From assembly GCA_012727815.1 (NCBI GenBank), contig JAAYGI010000016.1, positions 1 to 32,764 of the forward strand: a stretch of DNA of 32,764 nt. Reading direction: 5' to 3'. Source of the DNA: Erysipelothrix sp. (lineage in GTDB: Bacteria; Bacillota_I; Bacilli_A; Erysipelotrichales; Erysipelotrichaceae). Within the stretch, counting starts at the first letter, position 1, and the number at the start of each line of letters is the position of its first letter. Under the pieces are notes generated by a model that was not told the origin of the DNA, ran no database searches, and was given only the letters and a program-made list of their open reading frames with translations. Position numbers and translations under genes: made by a program. Of this stretch, positions 20,080 through 30,054 are shown in pieces.

Positions 20080-21978
20080 ATGAAAAAGAAACTAATGAAA
20101 TTTCTAGTATTGATCTTATCTTTTATCATACTAACACCCAATGTAAGTGCATCAACACATAGCAATCTGCCGGTGTATGGAACACAGTTTGATGTAGATA
20201 TGTATGTACAAAAGAATGGTGTTGTTAAAGTAAGAACCAATGCTACAGTATTTTTTAATCAAAAACGTCAGGGAATCTTTGTTAACTTACCTGTAAAATA
20301 CAGTGACTATAATTTTTCAGCACTGACAGGTAATGAAAAAGATAATAATAGAACTTATTATTTCCCGATTACAAATTTTAAATCATCATCGCATAAGTAT
20401 GAGGAAGAAGATTCTTCAACAAGTGGTGTTGTTTATAGAATGGGTAAAGAAGGTGTTTATCTTAATGGAAGTAATACCTTTGAATACGAATATACCATGC
20501 AATTAAGAGATCTTAAGCTAAGTGATAACTCCCATATCTTCTTAATGAATTTAATCGGAGAAAGATGGGACTTTCCATTTGAAAAACTAAGCTATAGAGT
20601 AGAGTTTGAAAAAAACATTGGTGATTCAGAAGTATTACTTGAAAATAGTAATTTTGAATCTATTACTGATTTTAAAAAAGTAGGTAATGTAATTACAGGA
20701 GTTTATGATCGAAGCAGTGGTATGGGGCATGCATTAACAATGCTTGTTAAATTACCAGATGGTTATTTTAACTATAAATCATTTGATTACTCGGCAAGTG
20801 CAGCAATTGGTGCAATTGTCGCACTTGGATTTATTATTTTATTAAAATCTAGAAATAGTAAATCTTATCCTGTTGTTCAAACAGTTGAATTCACAGCACC
20901 TGAAGGATTAAGTAGTGCTGATGTTGCTTATATTGATAAAAATACAATCTCAGCAAATGATGTAACTTCATTAATCATATTTTGGGCAGAAAAAGGATTC
21001 TTGACGATTGAGGAATTTGAGGATAAAACGATTGAACTTACCAAGGTTAAAGATCTAGTAGGACCAAAAATTGAATTGGATCTCTTTAATGCATTGTTTT
21101 TAAATAGAGATAAAGTTAAACTAGATGAACTTAAAGAGAAATTCTATAATTCAATTAATAAAGCATTACTTGATTACAATCATAAATTTAAAAATGACCC
21201 AGAGTATATGTTGGTTGATAAAAAATCTCAAGGCATCAATGTTGGTATTATTGCACTCTTAACACTTGTTGCTTGGTCAATAGTATTTGTATCAATCTAT
21301 AACTTCCTTGCAATGTTTGGAATAGCACTGGCGATAAGTGTAGGGGTATCCTTTGCATTTGTGGCAATCTTTATATTCATATCCTATTACGGGTTTGATC
21401 TTCAAACCAAAAATTCAGGAAAAGGTTTATTCTATTTTATAACAATTGGAATTTTATTTATTCTAGGAGTCATACTAGCCCTAGTTGTAGGTATAGCAGA
21501 AGTAAATAAAACCTTTGCATATATCGCAATTGGTATCTTACTTGTTTCAACACTGGCTCTTACTGATGTAATCAGAAGAACACAAAAGGGTTCAAGATGG
21601 TTGGGGCAAGTCTTAGGATTAAAACGATTTATCAAGACAACAGAAGTTAAAAGACTTGAAATGTTTGCGGAAGAAACACCGCACTTATTCTATAACATAT
21701 TGCCCTTTGCATATGTATTGGGACTTTCAGATGTATGGTCTAAGAAATTTGAGACCATTGCTGTTGCTGAACCTGATTGGTACAGAACAACATACTCACG
21801 TCCATTCAGTCCATATCTACTAACACGCTCACTTAACAGATCAATGTCGAGAGTATCAAATACTATGACATCTACACCTCCTGCGAAATCATCATCAGGT
21901 GGTGGATTCTCAGGTGGATCATCAGGCGGCGGCTTTGGAGGCGGTGGCTTTGGTGGTGGCGGTGGAGGCTCTTGGTAA
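20080..21978 (+). CDS. DUF2207 domain membrane protein with Gly-rich C-terminus
   Basis: Signal peptide, DUF2207-like extracellular region, TM segments, GGGFSGGSSGGGFGGGGFGGGGGGSW tail; next to lemA. Confidence 0.88.
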   Translation: MKKKLMKFLVLILSFIILTPNVSASTHSNLPVYGTQFDVDMYVQKNGVVKVRTNATVFFNQKRQGIFVNLPVKYSDYNFSALTGNEKDNNRTYYFPITNFKSSSHKYEEEDSSTSGVVYRMGKEGVYLNGSNTFEYEYTMQLRDLKLSDNSHIFLMNLIGERWDFPFEKLSYRVEFEKNIGDSEVLLENSNFESITDFKKVGNVITGVYDRSSGMGHALTMLVKLPDGYFNYKSFDYSASAAIGAIVALGFIILLKSRNSKSYPVVQTVEFTAPEGLSSADVAYIDKNTISANDVTSLIIFWAEKGFLTIEEFEDKTIELTKVKDLVGPKIELDLFNALFLNRDKVKLDELKEKFYNSINKALLDYNHKFKNDPEYMLVDKKSQGINVGIIALLTLVAWSIVFVSIYNFLAMFGIALAISVGVSFAFVAIFIFISYYGFDLQTKNSGKGLFYFITIGILFILGVILALVVGIAEVNKTFAYIAIGILLVSTLALTDVIRRTQKGSRWLGQVLGLKRFIKTTEVKRLEMFAEETPHLFYNILPFAYVLGLSDVWSKKFETIAVAEPDWYRTTYSRPFSPYLLTRSLNRSMSRVSNTMTSTPPAKSSSGGGFSGGSSGGGFGGGGFGGGGGGSW

Positions 21979-22000
21979 GCTGGCATTAAACTAAAGTATT

Positions 22001-22025
22001 AAAGACATCTTCGGATGTCTTTTTT
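22001..22025 (+). terminator. Rho-independent terminator with UUCG tetraloop
   Basis: AAAGACATC-TTCG-GATGTCTTTTTT. Confidence 0.9.
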
Positions 22026-22098
22026 CAATACTGCCACTATTTAATTATCTTTATCTAACATGATATAATAAGAACAAGAAAGTTTAAGAGATAGATAT

Positions 22099-23793
22099 AT
22101 GAATTATTTAAAAGGTTATAAATTTAGAGCATTTATAGGTGTCCTATTTAAATTGATAGAAGCAATATTTGAATTGATTTTACCATTTCTAATGGTCGCA
22201 TTAATAGATAATGGTATTAAAAATCAAGATCTTAATATGATCTATATACTTGTAGTTCTTATGGGTGTTATGAGTCTTTTAGGATATTTATCAAGTCTTG
22301 TATGTCAGTATAATGCATCAATCGTTTCACAAGGTGTGGGTGGCAAACTTCGTAGTGCTCTGATGAAAAAGATTAATACTTTTTCAAATAAAGAAATGGA
22401 CCAATTTGGAGCATCAACACTTGTAAATCGAATGGTGATTGATATTAATCAAATACAATTGATGGTTGCAATGACAATAAGACTTGCAGTTAGAGCTCCT
22501 ATTCTTATGATTGGTTCTATTTTTGCGCTCTATAATATTAATGCAAAAATAGCATTAAGCTTACTTATCTTCTTTCCAGTATTCATAATTGTAATTATAA
22601 CTTTCATGTATCTATCCTCTAAACTATATAAAAAAGTTCAGGTTCAAACAGATAAACTTGTAAATAAAATATCGGAAGTCTTATCAGGTATTAGGATTGT
22701 AAGGTCCTTCTCAAGAGCAGATGATGAGTCTAAAAAGATTCAAATTATGAATGAAGATTTAGAAAAGAAAACAAAAGTATTGGGTATTGTTACAACCTTA
22801 TCAAGTCCAATAACAAGTCTACTTATGAATCTTGTTATGTTAATTCTAATATACCAAGGTAGTTTATTTGTGAATCTAGGAACGATGACACAAGGTCAAA
22901 TGGTAGCAATCATTAATTACTGTACGCAACTTGTTTTAGCACTTCTAGTATTTATGAATCTTGTAATGATTTATTCACGTGGAATAGCTGCAAGTAATAG
23001 GGTTAAAGAAGTCCTGCATACCCAAAAAAGTATTACTGTTTCAGATGATGCAGTAAAAGATTTAGGAAGTGATTTAACAATAAACTTTGATAATGTATCA
23101 TTTTCATATCCAGGAGAATCCTATCATGTTGTATCCAATATGAGTTTTATTATTAAACCCAATACAATGGTTGGTTTTATTGGTCTAACAGGAAGTGCAA
23201 AGAGTACTCTAATGTACTTACTAATGAGATACTATGATGTAAGTGAGGGTGCTATTTATATTAATGATATTAATATAAAGGATATTGACCTATATACTTT
23301 AAGAGAAAAAATTGGCTATGCAACTCAAAGTGCACAATTTATTCAAGGAACACTCTTTGATAATGTTGCTATGGGTAAAGATGTAGATGTCGCACATGCC
23401 TTAAGAATGGCACAAGCTCAGGATATCTTAGACAAGGGTCTTGATTCAGAAATACTTGCCTATGGTTCTAACTTATCAGGAGGTCAAAAACAACGTGTTA
23501 ATATAGCACGTGCACTTGCTAAAAATCCTGCAATTTTAATCTTGGATGATTCACTGAGTGCACTGGATTATCTAACGGATCAAAAACTAAGAACAAATAT
23601 ACAAGAGAATTATAAAAATATGACTTCAATTGTAATAACCCAAAGAACAACATCACTTCAAAAAGCAGATACAATCTATGTGCTAGAAGATGGACAACTA
23701 AAAGATGCAGGAGATCATGACTCATTACTTAAAAGAAATAAACTCTACCAAGAGATTCATGAAACTCAAGTAAGAGGTGAACACAATGTTTAA
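22099..23793 (+). CDS. ABC exporter half-transporter (degenerate ATP site subunit)
   Basis: TMD + NBD; Walker A GLTGSAKST, signature LSGGQKQR, Walker B ILILDDSLSALD, switch ITQRTTS. Confidence 0.93.
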   Translation: MNYLKGYKFRAFIGVLFKLIEAIFELILPFLMVALIDNGIKNQDLNMIYILVVLMGVMSLLGYLSSLVCQYNASIVSQGVGGKLRSALMKKINTFSNKEMDQFGASTLVNRMVIDINQIQLMVAMTIRLAVRAPILMIGSIFALYNINAKIALSLLIFFPVFIIVIITFMYLSSKLYKKVQVQTDKLVNKISEVLSGIRIVRSFSRADDESKKIQIMNEDLEKKTKVLGIVTTLSSPITSLLMNLVMLILIYQGSLFVNLGTMTQGQMVAIINYCTQLVLALLVFMNLVMIYSRGIAASNRVKEVLHTQKSITVSDDAVKDLGSDLTINFDNVSFSYPGESYHVVSNMSFIIKPNTMVGFIGLTGSAKSTLMYLLMRYYDVSEGAIYINDINIKDIDLYTLREKIGYATQSAQFIQGTLFDNVAMGKDVDVAHALRMAQAQDILDKGLDSEILAYGSNLSGGQKQRVNIARALAKNPAILILDDSLSALDYLTDQKLRTNIQENYKNMTSIVITQRTTSLQKADTIYVLEDGQLKDAGDHDSLLKRNKLYQEIHETQVRGEHNV

Positions 23794-25480
23794 ATATTTA
23801 AAAGATAAAAAACTAGGTGTTAGCTTTAGTTTACTATTTTCTATTCTAGGTAATCTTGCTTTGGTTATCACACCTTTCTATTTAGGTAAGGCGATAGATG
23901 CAATGGTCTCCAAAGGTAATGTAGATTTTACTTTGGTGAAAACATACTTACTGAATGCACTTTTACTTTATATACTTAGTTTTATATTTGTATGGATATC
24001 AAATTATATATCCTTTCTAATATCAGCAACTGTCGTGTCTGATATTAGAGAGAAAATACAAGATAAACTTTCAAGGTTAAGCCTTTCATATCTTGATACC
24101 AATGCACATGGAAGACTTGTAAACATGGTATCAAATGACAGTGATCTTGTTTTAGATGGATTATTCCAATTACTATCCCAAATACTGGGTGGTATTGTAA
24201 TTATTGTAGTTGCTACATTATTTATGTTAAGTATCAGTATTACCATGACATTGGTTGTTTATCTTACAATACCTTTTGTATACATCTCTTCAAGTCTTGT
24301 ATCAAAAGCGTCCAATCAAGCTTTTAAAGAACAACAAAGATTGGCAGGTCTACTGAACGGTTTTGTTCAAGAAAACATACATACACATAACTTAATTATT
24401 AATAGTAATTATGAAGGTGTAATGTTGGATAGATTTGAAAGAATAAATAAAGATTTCAATCTTGTGGGGCAAAAGGCACAGTTTGTATCATCAATTACAA
24501 ACCCAACCACTAGAATTGTAAATAACATGTCTTATGCACTCTTAGGACTGATAGGTGCTTTTACAATCCTAAAGGGTGGATTGAGTGTTGGATTGTTTAC
24601 CAGCTTCTTAAGTTACTCAATGATGTTCTCAAAGCCCTTCAATGAGTTGAGTGCAAATATGTCACAAGTTTTCGCAGCAAAAGCTGGGATTGAAACCATT
24701 GAAGCATTACTCAATGAGAAAGAACAAATCGATTCAGGAACAATTTCTATCGATAGTTTAGGTAAAGTTGATTTCCATCATGTTGATTTCTCATATAACA
24801 AAAACAAAAAGTTAATTAAAGATTTAAATCTTAATGTATTACCCAAACAAAAGATTGCGATTGTCGGTCCCACTGGTTCTGGGAAATCTACCCTAATTAA
24901 TATCCTTATGAGATTCTACGAAGTAGACAAAGGGATCATTACAATTGATGATGTCGATATTACAGACATGACAAGAGCATCTTTACACAATAATATATCA
25001 ATCGTCTTACAAGAACCTTGGTTATTTGAAGGGACTATATTTGAAAATATACGTTATGGAAATCCAGAAGCATCAAAAGATGCGGTCATTGAGGCGGCTA
25101 AAAAGGCTGATTGTCATGATATGATTATGCGCCTTGATAAAGGATATGAAACTCTTATTGCTAAAGGTGCAAGTAATGTATCAAAAGGGCAAATGCAACT
25201 GATAACAATTGCACGTGCACTATTAATAGCAGGATCAATTCTAATACTCGATGAGGCAACAAGTAGTATTGATAGTCTTACAGAAAAAAGAATTCAATCT
25301 GTATTTACTAAGATTATGAAACAACATACTTCATTTTTTGTAGCCCATCGCTTATCAACGGTTATTGACTCGGATTTAATCCTTGTCATGAAAGAGGGTT
25401 CCATTATTGAAAAAGGAAACCACAAAGAATTATTAGCACTGAATGGTTTTTATAAAGAACTATACGAGAGTCAATTTTAG
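23777..25480 (+). CDS. ABC exporter half-transporter (partner subunit)
   Basis: TMD + NBD; Walker A GPTGSGKST, signature VSKGQMQL, Walker B ILILDEATSSID, H-loop VAHRLST; overlaps the upstream gene. Confidence 0.93.
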   Translation: MNTMFKYLKDKKLGVSFSLLFSILGNLALVITPFYLGKAIDAMVSKGNVDFTLVKTYLLNALLLYILSFIFVWISNYISFLISATVVSDIREKIQDKLSRLSLSYLDTNAHGRLVNMVSNDSDLVLDGLFQLLSQILGGIVIIVVATLFMLSISITMTLVVYLTIPFVYISSSLVSKASNQAFKEQQRLAGLLNGFVQENIHTHNLIINSNYEGVMLDRFERINKDFNLVGQKAQFVSSITNPTTRIVNNMSYALLGLIGAFTILKGGLSVGLFTSFLSYSMMFSKPFNELSANMSQVFAAKAGIETIEALLNEKEQIDSGTISIDSLGKVDFHHVDFSYNKNKKLIKDLNLNVLPKQKIAIVGPTGSGKSTLINILMRFYEVDKGIITIDDVDITDMTRASLHNNISIVLQEPWLFEGTIFENIRYGNPEASKDAVIEAAKKADCHDMIMRLDKGYETLIAKGASNVSKGQMQLITIARALLIAGSILILDEATSSIDSLTEKRIQSVFTKIMKQHTSFFVAHRLSTVIDSDLILVMKEGSIIEKGNHKELLALNGFYKELYESQF

Positions 25481-25592
25481 ATTATGAATCTTAGGTGAAT
25501 TTTCCCAATTGTCTCTTTATATGTGTTATTGTAAATAGCAGTCAATTATCACATAATTCGTGATATAATTAAACTAGAATCAGGAGGTTTTT

Positions 25593-26702
25593 ATGCCACT
25601 AAATTTTTTATCACTAAGAACACTCATTAGTGCGATCAATATATTAATTGATTTCTCTATTGTATGGATCTTAATATACTACACATTAAGGGTAGTTCGA
25701 AATAATTCAAGAACAGTACAAATTTTTAAGGGAGTTGTGCTTGTTGTTTTAGTACGCTTTATTGCATACTACTTAGGTTTAAAGGTTGTATTATCTTTAG
25801 CTGATTTCTTAATACAGTACGGTGTACTTGTATTTGTAATTATATTCCAACAAGAAATCAGAGGACTTTTAGAACGCTTAGGAAAAACAACTGTATTCTC
25901 CTCACTTCATAGTCTTTCAGGAAATGAAAGAGAAAGACTTATTAATGAACTTGTAAAAGCAAGTGTCAGTTTATCAGAGCAAAAAATAGGTGCAATTATT
26001 ACACTGGAGCAAGGACACTCATTGGCAGACTTTATTAAAACAGGAACACCAATTAATTCCACAGTAACAGCAGACTTATTGACATCTATATTTGTAACAA
26101 CTACACCACTTCATGATGGTGCGGTAATTATTCAGGGAAACAGTATTGCTTGTGCATCTGCATATTTCCCAACGACATCCCTAGATTTACCAACACGTTT
26201 TGGTGCACGTCACCGTGCAGCAATTGGAGTAAGTGAAATTACAGACTCTATTACAATTGTTATATCTGAGGAAACAGGAACAATCTCTGTTGCTGAAAAT
26301 GGTAAGTTGACCGAAAATGATGGCAACAGTCTACGTGATTATTTGAATGTTTTAATTCAAAATACTGAAACTGAAATCAGTAATAAAGTTGAATTAAAAA
26401 CAACTAAGAAAGTTAACTTAAAAAGATTCAACATGGATCCTTTAAACATCGAGAAAGTCGACGAAGAAGATATTAACCCATTAACATCTTTCTTTAGAAA
26501 AGATAAGACTTCAGATAAAAAATCTAAAGGTAAGAACGCTGTGACACAAGAAGAAAAACAAGATGCCCCAGTAAGGTTATTCAAAAAATTAAAAGAATCA
26601 CCAAAAACAGATGAAGATGCTGCAGATTTAGAATCCCTAAAGAGCGCAACATCTCGAAAAAAAGAACCATCCATTGGAAATGGAGGTAGTGAAGATGAAT
26701 AA
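25593..26702 (+). CDS. cdaA: Diadenylate cyclase CdaA (c-di-AMP synthase) with long charged C-terminal tail
   Basis: Three N-terminal TM segments; DAC domain TPLHDGAVII and GARHRAAIG; charged tail after about residue 265. Confidence 0.95.
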   Translation: MPLNFLSLRTLISAINILIDFSIVWILIYYTLRVVRNNSRTVQIFKGVVLVVLVRFIAYYLGLKVVLSLADFLIQYGVLVFVIIFQQEIRGLLERLGKTTVFSSLHSLSGNERERLINELVKASVSLSEQKIGAIITLEQGHSLADFIKTGTPINSTVTADLLTSIFVTTTPLHDGAVIIQGNSIACASAYFPTTSLDLPTRFGARHRAAIGVSEITDSITIVISEETGTISVAENGKLTENDGNSLRDYLNVLIQNTETEISNKVELKTTKKVNLKRFNMDPLNIEKVDEEDINPLTSFFRKDKTSDKKSKGKNAVTQEEKQDAPVRLFKKLKESPKTDEDAADLESLKSATSRKKEPSIGNGGSEDE

Positions 26703-28065
26703 AAAAGATAACAAAGAACAAAAAGAATTAAGAGACAAGAAAAGAACTCAAGATAAACAAGACCTAGCAGAACGTGTTGCACAGCAAAAAGAAAAATGGA
26801 CAACACGCTATGATCTTATAGGTGGTTACTTTAAACAAGCATTCAGATGGTTTAGTGCTTGGTTTGATAGAATCGTATTCAATCCTAAATATGCACGTGT
26901 TGTAGCATTCTCATTTGCGATACTTGTATACCTAACATTCTCAGCAGAAAGTGTTGATACTGTAGTACAGGCTAAGTCATTGTCGAATGTACAAGTTAAC
27001 GCAATCTACAATAGAGAGATGTACGAAGTTTCAGGTATTGAAAGTACTGTAGGGGTAGATGTATTGGGTGATTATTCAGATATCATCGTAGTAGAACCCG
27101 AAGAAATTACGGTTGAACTGGATCTAAGAACACTTGGAGAAGGAACTCACCAAGTTGATTATGTTCCTGTGGGTGTTTCAAGTCGTGTTAAGGCTAAGGT
27201 AGTACCAGCATCAGCACGTGTAACAATCCGCATTAAAGAAACTAAAACAATGGCACTATCATATGAATTTATCAATCAAGATAAATTGGCAGACCAATAT
27301 GTATTGGGAGAAGTAACATTAGATTCAAGAGATGTAACAATATCAGCTTCTAAAGAAACACTTGATGAAATTGCATTTGTTAAGGCACTGATTGATGTTG
27401 GTGGAAAAACAAGTACATTTGATCAAGAAGCAACCATTGTTGCATATAACCAAAATGGTGAAAAACTTGAAAACGCAGACGTTATACCACGTGTAGTAAA
27501 TGCAAAAGTAGAAGTATCTTCACCAAATAAAACAGTTCCAATCTATGCAAGATTCGAAGGTGAAATACCTGATAATAAAGCAGTCGCATCAATTGTAATG
27601 GACCACGAAGCCATCACAATTTACGGACAGCAATCAGTATTGGATGCAATTGATGAGATTACGGTATATATACCGGCATCGACATTATCCTCTGGAAAAC
27701 TAACACACAACATATCATTACCAACAGGTGTTAAACACGGTAGTGTTTCAAAAGTAAGTGTTGATGTGAAACTAGATGATATGGTAACTAAAGAGTTCCC
27801 GAACGTTGAAATAGTGTATCGTGGAAATATCCATGGATATAAGATTAAAGCGGCAAATGAAGCAGACTTTACAACATCACTCATAGTAAAAGGAACTCAA
27901 GCTAATTTAGATAAGTTTGATCCAAGTGATGTAATTGTATATGTAAACATGAGAGATATTCAAATTGGAAATGGACAAGACTTAACACTCTATATTGATG
28001 AACAATTACCACTTCTTGATATTAAATCAACCAAGTCATCAATTAAAGTAGATGTTATAGAATAG
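26695..28065 (+). CDS. cdaR: CdaR/YbbR-domain regulator of CdaA
   Basis: One TM (VVAFSFAILVYLTF) followed by YbbR repeats; immediately downstream of cdaA. Likely start MNKKDNKEQ at 26695 (GGAGG SD). Confidence 0.92.
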   Translation: MNKKDNKEQKELRDKKRTQDKQDLAERVAQQKEKWTTRYDLIGGYFKQAFRWFSAWFDRIVFNPKYARVVAFSFAILVYLTFSAESVDTVVQAKSLSNVQVNAIYNREMYEVSGIESTVGVDVLGDYSDIIVVEPEEITVELDLRTLGEGTHQVDYVPVGVSSRVKAKVVPASARVTIRIKETKTMALSYEFINQDKLADQYVLGEVTLDSRDVTISASKETLDEIAFVKALIDVGGKTSTFDQEATIVAYNQNGEKLENADVIPRVVNAKVEVSSPNKTVPIYARFEGEIPDNKAVASIVMDHEAITIYGQQSVLDAIDEITVYIPASTLSSGKLTHNISLPTGVKHGSVSKVSVDVKLDDMVTKEFPNVEIVYRGNIHGYKIKAANEADFTTSLIVKGTQANLDKFDPSDVIVYVNMRDIQIGNGQDLTLYIDEQLPLLDIKSTKSSIKVDVIE

Positions 28066-28075
28066 GAGAATTATT

Positions 28076-29386
28076 ATCAAATACTTTGGTACAGACGGCA
28101 TTCGGGGGAAAGCCAACGAAATTTTAACACCTAAGCTTGCGCTTATGGTGGGTGAATATTTGGGACATACCCTAAAAAATGAAAAACTTGTAATTGGGAA
28201 AGACCCAAGACAATCGTCAGATATGCTAGAACATGCATTAGCAGCCGGTGCAGCCTCACAAGGTGCACAGGTATACTTAGCAGGTACCGTAGCAACACCA
28301 GCCTTAGCATACATTCTAAAGGAGAATGGATTCAGTGCAGGTGTTATGATATCAGCAAGCCACAACCCTTATGTGGATAATGGATTAAAAGTTTTTAGTT
28401 CAGAAGGATTTAAAATACCAGCTGATTTAGAGGATGATATAGAACGCTATATCAAAGGTGAAATTAAACTTAATAGACCAGATCATATTGGAAATATTCA
28501 CTACTACTCAGACGGAATAGAGCACTATATTAAGCATTTAGAAGATTCTATGACACATAGACTTGATGGTCTTAAAGTTGTGTTAGACCTAGCGAATGGT
28601 TCATCTGTAACTTCAGCTAAAAGATTGTTTGAAGGATTTGGAGCAAATGTTATTCTAATGAATGACACTCCAAATGGTACTAATATTAACCACAATGGTG
28701 GTTCAACACATATGGACTATATTGCGAAAGCAGTTGTAGAACACAAAGCAGACATGGGTTTTGCATTTGATGGAGATGCAGACAGATGTCTTGCAGTTGA
28801 TGAATTAGGAAATATTATTGATGGTGATAAAATTCTATACATACTTGGAAAAGATATGTTAGCAACAAATCATTTAGATAAAAATACTGTTGTATCAACA
28901 GTTATGGCAAATCTTGGATTTTTAAAATCCATGAAGAAGCTTGGAATTAATGTAATTCAAACAGATGTAGGCGACAAAAATGTTGTTGCTGAAATGATGG
29001 AAAACGACTATGTACTGGGTGGAGAACAATCAGGACATATCGTCTTAAAAGAATATGCAACAACAGGAGATGGGGTACTCACTGCAATTAAAATGGCAGA
29101 GATTATTGCAAAAAACAAAACGACAATGCACACTATATCAAATGAATGTATGACATTTCCTCAAGTACTGATAAATGTCAAAGTCAAAGATAAAAATGTC
29201 ATCATGTCAAATAGATTATTACAAGATAAAATTAAAAAGATTGCAGATAGCTTGGAGGATGAAGGAAGAATCCTTGTAAGACCTTCAGGTACTGAAAATC
29301 TACTAAGAGTTATGGTTGAAGCAAAAACCCAAGAAGTATGTCAAAAACTTGCTGATGAAGTTGTAAATCTTATTGTAAAACTATAA
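28076..29386 (+). CDS. glmM: Phosphoglucosamine mutase, apparent AUC start codon
   Basis: Codons from 28076 read (I/M)KYFGTDGIRGKANEILTPKLAL, followed by the ATG-initiated track ORF at 28145; SASHNPY catalytic motif, DGDADR. SD AGGAG at 28064-28068 lies 7 nt upstream of ATC. Confidence 0.93.
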   Translation: MKYFGTDGIRGKANEILTPKLALMVGEYLGHTLKNEKLVIGKDPRQSSDMLEHALAAGAASQGAQVYLAGTVATPALAYILKENGFSAGVMISASHNPYVDNGLKVFSSEGFKIPADLEDDIERYIKGEIKLNRPDHIGNIHYYSDGIEHYIKHLEDSMTHRLDGLKVVLDLANGSSVTSAKRLFEGFGANVILMNDTPNGTNINHNGGSTHMDYIAKAVVEHKADMGFAFDGDADRCLAVDELGNIIDGDKILYILGKDMLATNHLDKNTVVSTVMANLGFLKSMKKLGINVIQTDVGDKNVVAEMMENDYVLGGEQSGHIVLKEYATTGDGVLTAIKMAEIIAKNKTTMHTISNECMTFPQVLINVKVKDKNVIMSNRLLQDKIKKIADSLEDEGRILVRPSGTENLLRVMVEAKTQEVCQKLADEVVNLIVKL

Positions 29387-29397
29387 GGAGTGATTAT

Positions 29398-30054
29398 ATG
29401 AAATATGTTGTGAATGTTGTAGAAGATGAAAAGGACTTAAATGAACTTGTTAAAAGTTATTTAGAACAAGCTGGTTATGAGGTCCGATCATACCTAACTT
29501 ATGAAGAAGCCAATGCGCATATTCAAGATGATGATGTACATTTATGGATATTAGATATCATGTTAGATGACAAAAGTGGCTTTGATTTAATTGAGAGAAT
29601 CCGCTCATATTCAAAAACAACACCTGTTATTTTTATGTCAGCACGTGATAAAGAGTTCGATAGAATTATTGGACTTGAAAAAGGGAGTGATGATTACATC
29701 ACAAAACCTTTCTCACCAAAAGAGTTAGTGTTACGTGTCAATAATATCATTAAAAGAGTTTATAAATACGACGTTCAAATTGAAGTTGATGGCTATACAA
29801 TTGATGAAAAACAAAGAAAAGCAATCAGTGACAATGAAGAGCTGGAACTTACAACAAAAGAATTCGATTTACTGATGATGTTTGTTAAAAATAGAGGCAT
29901 TGCTTTTACACGTGAACAAATACTTGTTCATGTATGGGAGACAAATTACTTTGGATCAGATCGTGTTGTAGATGATACATTACGTAGACTTCGAAGAAAA
30001 ATGCCTAAATTGAATATTCAAACAATCTACGGATTTGGATACAGACTCGGATGA
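29398..30054 (+). CDS. OmpR-family response regulator
   Basis: Receiver domain (WILDIMLDDKSGFDL) plus winged-helix DNA-binding domain. Confidence 0.95.
   Translation: MKYVVNVVEDEKDLNELVKSYLEQAGYEVRSYLTYEEANAHIQDDDVHLWILDIMLDDKSGFDLIERIRSYSKTTPVIFMSARDKEFDRIIGLEKGSDDYITKPFSPKELVLRVNNIIKRVYKYDVQIEVDGYTIDEKQRKAISDNEELELTTKEFDLLMMFVKNRGIAFTREQILVHVWETNYFGSDRVVDDTLRRLRRKMPKLNIQTIYGFGYRLG

Noticed and set aside
21690-21986. 98-aa minus-strand Pro-rich ORF
   Set aside because: Antisense of the Gly-rich tail of the DUF2207 protein; GGN codons read backwards as Pro. No independent support.
25548-25564. ATCAC-N7-GTGAT inverted repeat in the cdaA promoter region
   Set aside because: Short arms in AT-rich DNA; can occur by chance. 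Left as a weak possibility only.
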